From Microcella alkaliphila (GTDB lineage: Bacteria > Actinomycetota > Actinomycetes > Actinomycetales > Microbacteriaceae), in NCBI RefSeq assembly GCF_002355395.1, contig NZ_AP017315.1, positions 992,001-1,056,000 on the forward strand: a DNA stretch of 64,000 nt. Direction: 5' to 3'. Every line of letters begins with the position of its first letter. The first letter of the stretch is position 1. A program made the translations under genes and the position numbers. Shown in pieces: positions 7,602-15,422 of the stretch. The notes under the pieces are model-generated. The model was not told the DNA's origin, did no database searches, and saw nothing but the letters and a program-made list of their open reading frames with translations.

Positions 7602-8954
7602 ATGAGCATGACCACTGCAGGCCCCACCGTCACCGGCGGCCCGTCGCTTCCGCAGGAGCGTCGCCTCGTCACGGCGATTCCCGGCCCGAAGTCGCAGCAA
7701 CTCATCGAGCGGAAGAACGCCGCCGTGTCCGCCTCGGTCGGCACGATGATGCCCGTTTACGCGGTCGCCGGCGGCGGTGGCGTCATCGTCGACGTCGACG
7801 GCAACAGCCTCATCGACATGGGCAGCGGCATCGCCGTCACCAACGTCGGCAACGCCGACCCGCACGTCGCCCAGGCCGTCATCGAGCAGGTGCAGCGCTT
7901 CACCCACACCTGCTTCATGGTGACCCCCTACGACGGCTACGTCGAGCTCGCCGAAAAGCTCAACGAAATCACCCCCGGCGACCACGCCAAGCGCACGGCT
8001 CTGTTCAACTCGGGCGCGGAGGCCGTCGAGAACGCCATCAAGATCGCCCGCTACTACACGGGCAAGTCGGCCGTCGTCGCGTTCGACCACGGCTACCACG
8101 GCCGCACCAACCTCACCATGGCGCTCACCGCGAAGGCCATGCCCTACAAGAGCGGCTTCGGCCCGTTCGCGCCCGACGTGTACCGCGCGCCGATGTCATA
8201 CCCCTTCCGCGACGGACTGTCGGGTGAAGAAGCCGCGGCGCGCGCGATCCACACGATGGAGAAGCAGATCGGCGCCGACCGTCTCGCCGCGATCATCATC
8301 GAGCCCATTCAGGGTGAGGGCGGTTTCATCGTTCCCGCCAAGGGCTTCCTCCCCGCCCTGCAGAAATGGGCGAACGAGAACAACGTCGTCTTCATCGCCG
8401 ACGAGGTGCAGACCGGCTTCGCCCGCACCGGCCAGATGTTCGCGTCAGAGGACGAGGGCATCGTGCCCGACATGATGACCCTCGCCAAGGGCATCGCCGG
8501 TGGCCTGCCGCTCGCTGCGGTCGTCGGCCGCCAGGACATCATGGACGCCCCGCACGTCGGCGGCCTCGGCGGCACCTACGGCGGCAACCCCATCGCCACC
8601 GCCGCCGCGCTCGGCGCGCTCAAGGCGTACGAGGAGGGCAACCTGCTCGAGCGCGCGCACGAGATCGGCGCCATTCTGCAGGCCGAGCTCACCGCCATGA
8701 AGTCGCGCGACCCCCGCGTCGGCGACGTGCGCGGACGCGGCGCCATGATGGCGATCGAGCTCATCGACGCCGACGGCAAGCCGGACGCCGCCCTCACGCA
8801 GCGCGTCGCGAAGGCCTGCCACGCGGCCGGCGTCATCGTCCTCACCTGCGGCACCGACGGCAATGTGTTCCGCCTCCTGCCGCCGCTGTCCATCACCGAC
8901 GAGCTGCTGCGCGAGGGCCTTACGGTCATCGCCGACGCGCTCGCCGCGAACTGA
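7602..8954 (+). CDS. gabT: 4-aminobutyrate aminotransferase
   Basis: PLP-dependent class III aminotransferase of 450 residues that transfers the amino group of GABA to 2-oxoglutarate, giving succinate semialdehyde and glutamate in the cytoplasm. The PLP-phosphate motif FNSGAEAVENAIKIAR is at about 135-150, HGYHGRT at 163-169, the cofactor Asp in FIADEVQTGFARTG at 267, and the Schiff-base lysine in MTLAKGIAGGLPL at 296. The reading frame is open far upstream, but the ATG at 7602 has GAGAGGA at good distance and matches the family N-terminus. It is the first gene of the catabolic operon, 54 bp ahead of gabD. Confidence 0.96.
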   Translation: MSMTTAGPTVTGGPSLPQERRLVTAIPGPKSQQLIERKNAAVSASVGTMMPVYAVAGGGGVIVDVDGNSLIDMGSGIAVTNVGNADPHVAQAVIEQVQRFTHTCFMVTPYDGYVELAEKLNEITPGDHAKRTALFNSGAEAVENAIKIARYYTGKSAVVAFDHGYHGRTNLTMALTAKAMPYKSGFGPFAPDVYRAPMSYPFRDGLSGEEAAARAIHTMEKQIGADRLAAIIIEPIQGEGGFIVPAKGFLPALQKWANENNVVFIADEVQTGFARTGQMFASEDEGIVPDMMTLAKGIAGGLPLAAVVGRQDIMDAPHVGGLGGTYGGNPIATAAALGALKAYEEGNLLERAHEIGAILQAELTAMKSRDPRVGDVRGRGAMMAIELIDADGKPDAALTQRVAKACHAAGVIVLTCGTDGNVFRLLPPLSITDELLREGLTVIADALAAN

Positions 8955-9008
8955 CGCCGCCCCTCGACCGCTCCTCGAGCATCCCGATCTGACCCACGGA
9001 AAGCGACC

Positions 9009-10469
9009 ATGATCTCTGAATCCGACCTCCTCGCGAAGGTGCCCACGCAGCTGTTCATCGGCGGCGAGTGGGTGGGCGCCGAAAACGGGCGCACCCTGGC
9101 CGTGAACGACCCGTCAACGGGTAACGCTCTCGTCGAGATCGCCGACGCGTCGGTCGCCGACGGCGTGCGAGCCCTGGATGCTGCAGTCGCGGTTCAGGAG
9201 GAATGGGCCGCCACGGCGCCCCGCGAGCGCGGTGAGATTCTGCGTCGCGCCTTCGAGCTCGTCCGCGAGCGCGCCGACGAGTTCGCCCTGCTCATGACGC
9301 TCGAGATGGGCAAGCCCCTCGCCGAGGCGCGCGGGGAGGTCGCCTACGGCAACGAGTTCCTGCGCTGGTTCAGCGAGGAGGCCGTGCGCATCCACGGTCG
9401 CTTCGGGCAGAACCCCGAGGGCACGGGCACGATCGTCACCTCGAAGGCTCCGGTCGGGCCGTCGTTCCTCATCACCCCATGGAACTTTCCGCTCGCCATG
9501 GCGACCCGCAAGATCGCCCCGGCGATCGCCGCCGGCTGCGTCAGCGTCGTGAAGCCGGCCGCCCTCACGCCGCTGACGACCCTCTACTTCGCCCAGACGC
9601 TGGTCGACGCGGGGCTCCCGAAGGGCGTCGTCAACGTCGTCACGACCTCCGAGAGCCGCGCCCTGTCGGCCGAGATCATCGCCGACCCGCGCCTGCGCAA
9701 GCTGAGCTTCACCGGCTCGACCCCCGTGGGTCGCCAGCTGATGAAGCAGGCCGCCGACGGCATCCTGCGCACCTCGATGGAGCTCGGCGGCAATGCCCCC
9801 TTCGTCGTATTCGAGGATGCTGACCTCGACAAGGCGGTCGACGGCGCTCTGCTCGCGAAGTTCCGCAACATCGGCCAGGCCTGCACGGCGGCGAACCGCT
9901 TCCTCGTGCACTCGAGCGTCGCCGACGAGTTCGCGCGTCGCGTGACCGAGCGCGTCGCCGCCATGCGGATGGGTCGCGGCACCGAGGACGGCGTGCAGAT
10001 CGGCCCGCTGGTCGACGACAACGCGGTGGCGGGCTCGCACGAGCTGGTCGCCGACGCGGCCGGCAAGGGAGCGACGATCACGGTCGGCGGCGCGATTCCG
10101 GAGGGCCCCGGCTCGTACTACCCGGCGACCGTCCTCACCGACGTCACCCCGGATGCCCGCCTGCTGAAGGAGGAGATCTTCGGCCCGGTTCTCGCGATCG
10201 TTCCGTTCGACTCGGAGGAGGAGGCCGTGCGCCTCGCCAACGACACCGAATACGGCCTGGTGTCGTACGTCTACACGCAGGATCTCGGTCGCGGCATGCG
10301 CATGATCGAGAAGCTGCAGACGGGCATGATGGGCCTGAACGCCGGCGTCATCTCGAACGCGGCCGCCCCCTTCGGCGGCGTCAAGCAGTCAGGCATCGGG
10401 CGTGAGGGTTCGTTCGAGGGCATCGAGGAGTACCTGACCACGAAGTACACCTTCGTGCCGCGCGCGTAG
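9009..10469 (+). CDS. gabD: Succinate-semialdehyde dehydrogenase (NADP+)
   Basis: Aldehyde dehydrogenase of 486 residues that oxidises succinate semialdehyde to succinate, the second step of GABA breakdown. Seen in the sequence: ITPWNFPLAMATRKIAPA (155-172), the Rossmann SFTGSTPVGR segment (233-242), the general-base glutamate in MELGGNAPF (E258) and the catalytic cysteine in GQACTAANR (C292), and EIFGPVLAI further on. The length is the family norm. It follows gabT and ends in a strong terminator, so gabT-gabD form a transcription unit and the permease downstream likely has its own promoter. Confidence 0.96.
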   Translation: MISESDLLAKVPTQLFIGGEWVGAENGRTLAVNDPSTGNALVEIADASVADGVRALDAAVAVQEEWAATAPRERGEILRRAFELVRERADEFALLMTLEMGKPLAEARGEVAYGNEFLRWFSEEAVRIHGRFGQNPEGTGTIVTSKAPVGPSFLITPWNFPLAMATRKIAPAIAAGCVSVVKPAALTPLTTLYFAQTLVDAGLPKGVVNVVTTSESRALSAEIIADPRLRKLSFTGSTPVGRQLMKQAADGILRTSMELGGNAPFVVFEDADLDKAVDGALLAKFRNIGQACTAANRFLVHSSVADEFARRVTERVAAMRMGRGTEDGVQIGPLVDDNAVAGSHELVADAAGKGATITVGGAIPEGPGSYYPATVLTDVTPDARLLKEEIFGPVLAIVPFDSEEEAVRLANDTEYGLVSYVYTQDLGRGMRMIEKLQTGMMGLNAGVISNAAAPFGGVKQSGIGREGSFEGIEEYLTTKYTFVPRA

Positions 10470-10486
10470 CGCGCCGATTCAAGTTT

Positions 10487-10530
10487 CCGTCGCCGGGCGC
10501 TGTGGTGGCCGCCCGGCGACGGATTTCTCT
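10487..10530 (+). terminator. Terminator after gabD
   Basis: CCGTCGCCGGGCG (10487-10499) pairs perfectly with CGCCCGGCGACGG (10510-10522), 13 bp around a 10-base loop, followed by ATTTCTCTT. It lies 17 bases after the gabD stop. Confidence 0.92.
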
Positions 10531-10803
10531 TGCGTGGCCGCGCGCCGCGCGCGGCCCGCGACCCGGCATCTCGACCTCGGCTGGGCCGCGCTCGGCCGTT
10601 CTCACCCTCAACCCCGCGCGTTTGATGCGACACCTCGCGTTCGAACCCGCAGTGTTGCACCGAAGCGACCGTTTGGCGGGGGCTCGCGCGTGAATAGCTG
10701 CGCGTCGTTTCTGCTTGACGCGGCCCCGTGCATCCAGCACTCTGTACCCAAGTCGTTTTGATCCGAACGACCTTTCCACTCAATGAGGAGTACGGGAATA
10801 CCC
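10531..10803 (+). promoter_or_regulatory. Non-coding region before the permease gene
   Basis: About 270 bp between the gabD terminator and the permease, with no plausible gene. It contains a TTGACG (10715-10720) that could be a -35 element, but I do not see a convincing -10 at the right distance. The GGGA at 10794-10797 is the likely ribosome-binding site of the permease. Confidence 0.35.
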
Positions 10804-12351
10804 ATGTCCGATCAACCCACCCCCATCTCGTCCCCGTCCCGGGGCGCCCACGTTGCTGACGGCACAAGCAGCACCTCCGGCGGCCACGCCCTGAAGCGCG
10901 GCCGCATCGGCGTCATCGGAATCGTCTTCTTCGTCGTCGCGGCCTCCGCGCCGCTCATCGGCATGACCGGCGCCGTGCCGGTCGCCATGGTGCTCGGCAA
11001 CGGCGCCGCCGTCCCCGGCGCCTACCTCGCCGTCGGCCTGACCCTGCTGCTGTTCACGGTCGGCTACGCCGCCATGAGCCGTACCATGACCAACACGGGC
11101 GCCTTCTTCGCCTACGTCGGCAAGGGGCTCGGCGTCAACGCGGGCGTCGCCAGCGCGTTCACCGCCGTCGTCGCGTACGTCACCATCCAGCTCGCCATCT
11201 ACGGTTTCTTCGGCGCCGTCATGGGCGGCACGATGGCCGAGCTCGGCATCGAGTTGCCCTGGTACGTGTGGTCGCTGATCGGCTGGGTTCTCGTCACCGG
11301 CCTGTCGCTGCTCAGCGTCGATATCGGTGCCAAGGTGCTGGGGGTGCTCCTGACGCTCGAGATCCTCGTGCTGCTGATCGTCGGTATCGCCTCTCTCGGC
11401 AGCGGCGGCCCCGAGGGCATCGACATCGCCGCCTCCTTCAGCCCCGTCGCCGTGCTCGCGGGCGGCTTCGCCGGAACCGCCGGGATCGCGCTGGCCTTCG
11501 CCTTCGCGAGCTTCATCGGATTCGAGGCCACCGCCATCTACGGCGAGGAGTCGAAAGACCCGAAGCGCACCGTGCCGGTGGCGACCTATGTTGCCATCGC
11601 CGTCATCAGTGTCCTATTCGCGATCGTGTCGTTCGGCGTGGTCACGGGCCTCGGCGCGAGCGGTGTCGTCGACGAGGTGCTTGAGCGCTCGAACGGCCTC
11701 GAGGCTCCCGAGGGCGTGCTGTTCAGCCTCGCCGAGCAGTACGTCGGCGGCTGGCTGATCCTGCCAATGGCAGTTCTCGTCATCACGAGCCTCTTCGCCG
11801 GCCTCCTCGCCTTCCAGAACGCCGCCGCGCGGTACTTCTTCGCGATGGGGCGCGGTGGCGTGCTGCCGAAGCGCCTCGCGGCGACCAACGGCCAGGGAGC
11901 CCCCGTCGGCGGCGTCATCGTCGTCTCGGCGCTCGCGGCGCTCGTCATGGTCATCTTCGCGGCGACGGGCCTCGACCCCGTGCTCAACCTGTTCTTCTGG
12001 ATGAGCTCGATCACGGTGATCGCGATCGTCACGGTCGAGATCCTCGTGAGCATCGCGGTCATCCGGCACTTCGTGAAGCGGGGCGACGGCGGCCTGTGGT
12101 CGACGAAGATTGCCCCCGCCCTCAGTGCCGTCGTGCTCGCGCTCGGTCTGTACCTGCTGATGTCGCGTTTCAACCTGCTCGCCGGTACGGCCCCGGCCGA
12201 CGTCGACCCGTCCCTGCCCGAGAGCGCGTGGCTGCTCAACCCGCTCGGCTGGTTCCTCGTGCTGGTGCCGTTCATCGCGCTCGTGGTCGGTTTCGGCGTC
12301 TCGGCGGCCCGCCCGAAGAACGAGCAGCTCGTGAAGGACTTCGCGAGCTAA
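10804..12351 (+). CDS. APC-family amino acid permease, probable GABA transporter
   Basis: Amino acid/polyamine/organocation permease of 515 residues with about 12 membrane segments. The first transmembrane segment FVVAASAPLIGMTGAVPVAMVLGNG is typical of the superfamily's unwound TM1, and the conserved FIGFEATAIYGEESKDPKRTVP motif lies near residue 240. A hydrophilic N-terminal tail of about 35 residues precedes TM1. The open frame begins at 10783, but the ATG at 10804 has GGGA at suitable spacing. Its place between gabTD and a PuuD-like hydrolase makes GABA, putrescine or a gamma-glutamyl derivative the likely substrate; this is inference from context. Confidence 0.88.
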   Translation: MSDQPTPISSPSRGAHVADGTSSTSGGHALKRGRIGVIGIVFFVVAASAPLIGMTGAVPVAMVLGNGAAVPGAYLAVGLTLLLFTVGYAAMSRTMTNTGAFFAYVGKGLGVNAGVASAFTAVVAYVTIQLAIYGFFGAVMGGTMAELGIELPWYVWSLIGWVLVTGLSLLSVDIGAKVLGVLLTLEILVLLIVGIASLGSGGPEGIDIAASFSPVAVLAGGFAGTAGIALAFAFASFIGFEATAIYGEESKDPKRTVPVATYVAIAVISVLFAIVSFGVVTGLGASGVVDEVLERSNGLEAPEGVLFSLAEQYVGGWLILPMAVLVITSLFAGLLAFQNAAARYFFAMGRGGVLPKRLAATNGQGAPVGGVIVVSALAALVMVIFAATGLDPVLNLFFWMSSITVIAIVTVEILVSIAVIRHFVKRGDGGLWSTKIAPALSAVVLALGLYLLMSRFNLLAGTAPADVDPSLPESAWLLNPLGWFLVLVPFIALVVGFGVSAARPKNEQLVKDFAS

Positions 12352-12386
12352 CCTGCCCCTGTTCCCGATTCGACGAGGAGCCCGTC

Positions 12387-12650
12387 ATGGCCAACGACAC
12401 CTTCGATCTCGACGTCACCGCCGAGCATCCGATCGACGATGAGGCGTTCGCGGCGATCGACCGCGACCGTCTGGTCACCGAGATCGCCGCGCTGCCGAGC
12501 GATTTGCGTGCGGGCATGACGGGCATCCTCGTCGACGGGCGCACCTACTCCGACGTGTCGCAGGAGCTCGGCATCCGCCAGCCTGAGCTCGTGCGCATCA
12601 TCCAGCGGGGCAAGGCGATCATCCTGCGCCGCACCGCGCAGGCCGGCTAG
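12387..12650 (+). CDS. Small HTH protein resembling sigma factor region 4
   Basis: Protein of 87 residues with a strong GAGGAG ribosome-binding site six bases before the ATG. The N-terminal 30 residues are acidic. Residues 45-80 (LRAGMTGILVDGRTYSDVSQELGIRQPELVRIIQRGKAIILRR) have the spacing and residue pattern of a sigma-70 region 4 or LuxR-type helix-turn-helix, without any sigma region 2 or response-regulator domain. It lies 35 bp after the permease and 2 bp before the PuuD-like gene, so it is co-transcribed with GABA/putrescine genes. I do not know a named family for it; a local regulator or anti-sigma-like accessory protein is possible. Confidence 0.75.
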   Translation: MANDTFDLDVTAEHPIDDEAFAAIDRDRLVTEIAALPSDLRAGMTGILVDGRTYSDVSQELGIRQPELVRIIQRGKAIILRRTAQAG

Positions 12651-12652
12651 CG

Positions 12653-13357
12653 ATGGCGGCGCTGATCGGCCTCAGCTCGTACATGGAGCAGGCCGCCATG
12701 GGGCTGTGGGACCGTCCCGCGGCCGTTCTGCCGCGCGTCTACTCCGATTGCGTCGTCGGCACGGGGGCGGCGTTCGTTGCGCTGCCGCCGCAGCCCCCGA
12801 CGCCGGATGCTGTCTCTCGTGTCCTCGACGCCATCGACGGCCTCATCGTCACCGGCGGAAAAGACGTGGATGCTCGCCTCTACGGCCAGGAACCGCATCC
12901 GGAGAACGACGTCCCGCGGCCCGACCGCGACCAGTGGGAGATCGCGCTCGTGCGCGGCGCGATCGAGCGCGATCTGCCGTTCCTCGGCATCTGCCGCGGA
13001 CTGCAGATCCTGAACGTGGCGCTCGGCGGCACGCTCATTCAGCACCTGCCCGACGTGATCGGCTCGAACCGCTACAGCTACGGGAATGCCGTGTTTGCGG
13101 ACAACCCGGCGATCACCGAGCCGGGGTCGCGTCTTGCGTCCATCGTGGGGGAGCGCCTCACGGTGAAGAGCTACCACCACCAGGCGATCGACCGCGTGGC
13201 CGACGGCCTCACGGTCAGTGCCCGCGGTGACGACGGCGTCATTCAGGGCGTCGACATCGACGGCATGACCTTCGGGGTGGCCGTGCAGTGGCACCCGGAG
13301 GAGTCGCCCGACGACCTGCGGCTATTCGCGGCCCTCGTCGACGCTGCCGACGCCTGA
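12653..13357 (+). CDS. Gamma-glutamyl-gamma-aminobutyrate hydrolase family protein (PuuD-like, class I GATase)
   Basis: Glutamine-amidotransferase-like hydrolase of 234 residues. In the Puu pathway this enzyme releases GABA from gamma-glutamyl-GABA, feeding GabT and GabD. The nucleophile is in PFLGICRGLQILN (C114), the catalytic pair in VAVQWHPEES (H214, E216), and the IVTGGKDVDARLY segment matches the family's oxyanion region. It starts 2 bp after the small HTH gene. Its last 36 bases overlap the convergent phosphotransferase-like gene. No gamma-glutamylputrescine synthetase is in this window, so the natural substrate is inferred. Confidence 0.92.
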   Translation: MAALIGLSSYMEQAAMGLWDRPAAVLPRVYSDCVVGTGAAFVALPPQPPTPDAVSRVLDAIDGLIVTGGKDVDARLYGQEPHPENDVPRPDRDQWEIALVRGAIERDLPFLGICRGLQILNVALGGTLIQHLPDVIGSNRYSYGNAVFADNPAITEPGSRLASIVGERLTVKSYHHQAIDRVADGLTVSARGDDGVIQGVDIDGMTFGVAVQWHPEESPDDLRLFAALVDAADA

Positions 13358-14365
13358 CTCGCGCACGGAGCGCTCGGCGAGCCCGCCGTCGGCGAGGTCG
13401 ATGGCCTCGGTGAGGCTGCCGCTGCGGCGTTCCGGGTCGACGCTCTCGGCGAGCGGGTGCATCACGTCGCCGCCGACCCGGTCGAGCAGGGCGTGCAGCA
13501 TCTCGACGGCGTCGTCGACGATCTCCGTTGAGCGCTGGTCGGTGCCGTGCAGTAGCCAGCGAGCCACCTCCAACTCGGCGGCGAATGCCGCGCGCTTGCC
13601 CACCTGACGGTCGTTGACGCCGCGGGCGTGCGTGTAGGCGTCGAGGGCGGCCTCGGGAACGGCCGGGTCGGCCGAGCCGAGGATCCAGAACAGGTCGCGC
13701 GCGGGGTCGCCGACCTGCAGGCGTGACCATCCGAGCATCCCGGTGACGGTCTCGCCGACGGCGAGCAGCGACCCGGCCGACAGCGAGCCGTTGATAACAG
13801 TCGGGGTGAACTGCCACAGCGCCTGGTCTTCCGTCGCCGCCTCCCAGCGGGTGAGCAGGGAGGCCGGTACGAGTCCGGTCGCGGCGGCGCGGTCGAGGGT
13901 GGCGACCGCTTCACGCACGACGTCGACGGGGCGCCACTGCGGCAGTCCCACATCGCCGACGACGCTGGTGGGCAGCGCGTGCACGGCGGCGACGGCCCGC
14001 CCGATCGAGGCGGCTTGGCCGGGCGTGATCCGCTGCAACTGCAGGGGAGCGCCGTCGAGATAGTCGGTGACGATCGCGCGGGTGCCGTCGACGATCGTGG
14101 TGCCGAGGATGCGGTGCACGGCGAACGGTAGCCGGTTGCGCACCCCGTCGCTCAGGGCGCGCAGGGCGACCAACTCGGCCGACTGCTGCTGCTCGCCGGC
14201 CGGTGTGCGCGGGAGCCGCATGATGAGCGTGCGCCCGTCGCGCGCCGACAGCACGGCGATGTCGGCGTCCCCGCCGGCAGTGCCGAGGCGCTCGGCTTTC
14301 ACGACGTCGAGGCCGGGCACGGCCGCCGTGGCGAGCGCGGCGAGAGTGAGCGGTGTCCTGGCCAT
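13322..14365 (-). CDS. Aminoglycoside-phosphotransferase-fold protein with degenerate active site
   Basis: Protein of 347 residues with the layout of the APH/choline kinase-like fold: an N-terminal lobe with ERLGTAGGDADIAVL and a lysine-poor LIMRLPR strand, then a C-terminal lobe ending in helical segments. The expected catalytic loop HGD-x(4)-N reads NGSLSAGSL, and the metal-binding IDW/DFG-like motif reads MLGWSRLQVGDPARDLFW, so both acidic catalytic residues are replaced. It is therefore unlikely to be an active kinase as the family is known. The start at 14365 (ATG) is chosen over the open frame to 14413. It is divergent from nudC, and its 3' end overlaps the convergent hydrolase gene by 36 bp. 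Confidence 0.78.
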   Translation of the reverse strand: MARTPLTLAALATAAVPGLDVVKAERLGTAGGDADIAVLSARDGRTLIMRLPRTPAGEQQQSAELVALRALSDGVRNRLPFAVHRILGTTIVDGTRAIVTDYLDGAPLQLQRITPGQAASIGRAVAAVHALPTSVVGDVGLPQWRPVDVVREAVATLDRAAATGLVPASLLTRWEAATEDQALWQFTPTVINGSLSAGSLLAVGETVTGMLGWSRLQVGDPARDLFWILGSADPAVPEAALDAYTHARGVNDRQVGKRAAFAAELEVARWLLHGTDQRSTEIVDDAVEMLHALLDRVGGDVMHPLAESVDPERRSGSLTEAIDLADGGLAERSVRESGVGSVDEGRE

Positions 14366-14477
14366 GCCCACCAGGGTAGGTGCGGAGGCGCCCGAGCGCG
14401 TCGTTCGCCACACGTTCTCTCGGGTCAGCGGGCGTAGGGTTATCGTCGCTCGTCGTCACGTCCACCCTGGAGGCCTA

Positions 14478-15422
14478 GTGCTTCGCTCGCTCACCGGTCG
14501 GCTGCCGCTGTCGCGCTACCGCATCGATCGTGACAACGCGACGCGCGAGCGACCGCACGTATTCGATGAACTGTGGGCGGATGCTCGCACGCGCGTCCTT
14601 GCGCTGTGGCGCGGAGAGGTGCTGCTGACCCCCGCACAGGAGCCCGCCCTCGAGTTCCTCACGCCCGACCGGGTGCCTTCCGACGCTCTGCGCATCTATC
14701 TCGGCCGCACGGTCGACGACGACCCGGACGGCGGGATCCCTGCCGGGTCGCCCATTGTGGCGGTGGTTGTCGACGACGCCACGGGGCCGACGCTTGCCTC
14801 CGACATGGTGCGCTGGGGCAACCCCCGCACCTTCGGGCACCAGCTCTGCGACCGCGATGCGGGGCTCGCCATCGAGGCTCTGGGCATCGCCAATTGGCAC
14901 GCATCGCACCAGTTCTCGCCGCGCACGGGAAACCCGACGGAACCGGGTCGAGCCGGTTGGGTGCGCATTGATGTCGGGACGGGTCGCGAGATCTTTCCCC
15001 GCACCGACGCCGCCATCATCGTGGGGGTCACCGACGAGCGTGACCGCCTCGTCCTTGGCTCAAACGCGCAGTGGGAGTCGAATCGGTTCTCGCTGCTCGC
15101 CGGGTTTGTCGAACCGGGGGAGTCGCTCGAGGCCGCGGTCGTGCGGGAAGTCTTTGAAGAGTCGGGTTTGCGCGTCGTCGACCCGCAGTACGTCGGCTCG
15201 CAGCCGTGGCCGTTCCCCGCGTCTCTGATGCTGGGATTCCGCGCGAGCCTCGACCCCGCGCAGTCGGCGACGCTGCGCCCCGATGGCACCGAAATTCTCG
15301 ACCTGCGCTGGTTCAGCCGCGACGAACTTGCCGCGAGCCTGCCCGACATCGTGCTGCCGAGCCGCACCTCGATCGCCCGCGCGATCATTGAGGACTGGTT
15401 CGGCGGGCCGCTCGACGCATGA
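14478..15422 (+). CDS. nudC: NAD+ diphosphatase / NADH pyrophosphatase (NudC type)
   Basis: Nudix hydrolase of 314 residues that cleaves NAD(H) and can remove NAD caps from RNA in its characterised relatives. The Nudix box GFVEPGESLEAAVVREVFEESGL spans about 209-231, and the NADH-specific SQPWPFPASLM follows at 241. The zinc-ribbon that precedes the Nudix domain in E. coli NudC is present in outline (SPRTGNPTEPGRAGWVR, IFPRTD), but all its cysteines are replaced. The GTG at 14478 has TGGAGG at close range; upstream in-frame codons overlap the divergent gene. The stop overlaps the uvrD2 start in ATGA, indicating translational coupling. Confidence 0.93.
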   Translation: MLRSLTGRLPLSRYRIDRDNATRERPHVFDELWADARTRVLALWRGEVLLTPAQEPALEFLTPDRVPSDALRIYLGRTVDDDPDGGIPAGSPIVAVVVDDATGPTLASDMVRWGNPRTFGHQLCDRDAGLAIEALGIANWHASHQFSPRTGNPTEPGRAGWVRIDVGTGREIFPRTDAAIIVGVTDERDRLVLGSNAQWESNRFSLLAGFVEPGESLEAAVVREVFEESGLRVVDPQYVGSQPWPFPASLMLGFRASLDPAQSATLRPDGTEILDLRWFSRDELAASLPDIVLPSRTSIARAIIEDWFGGPLDA

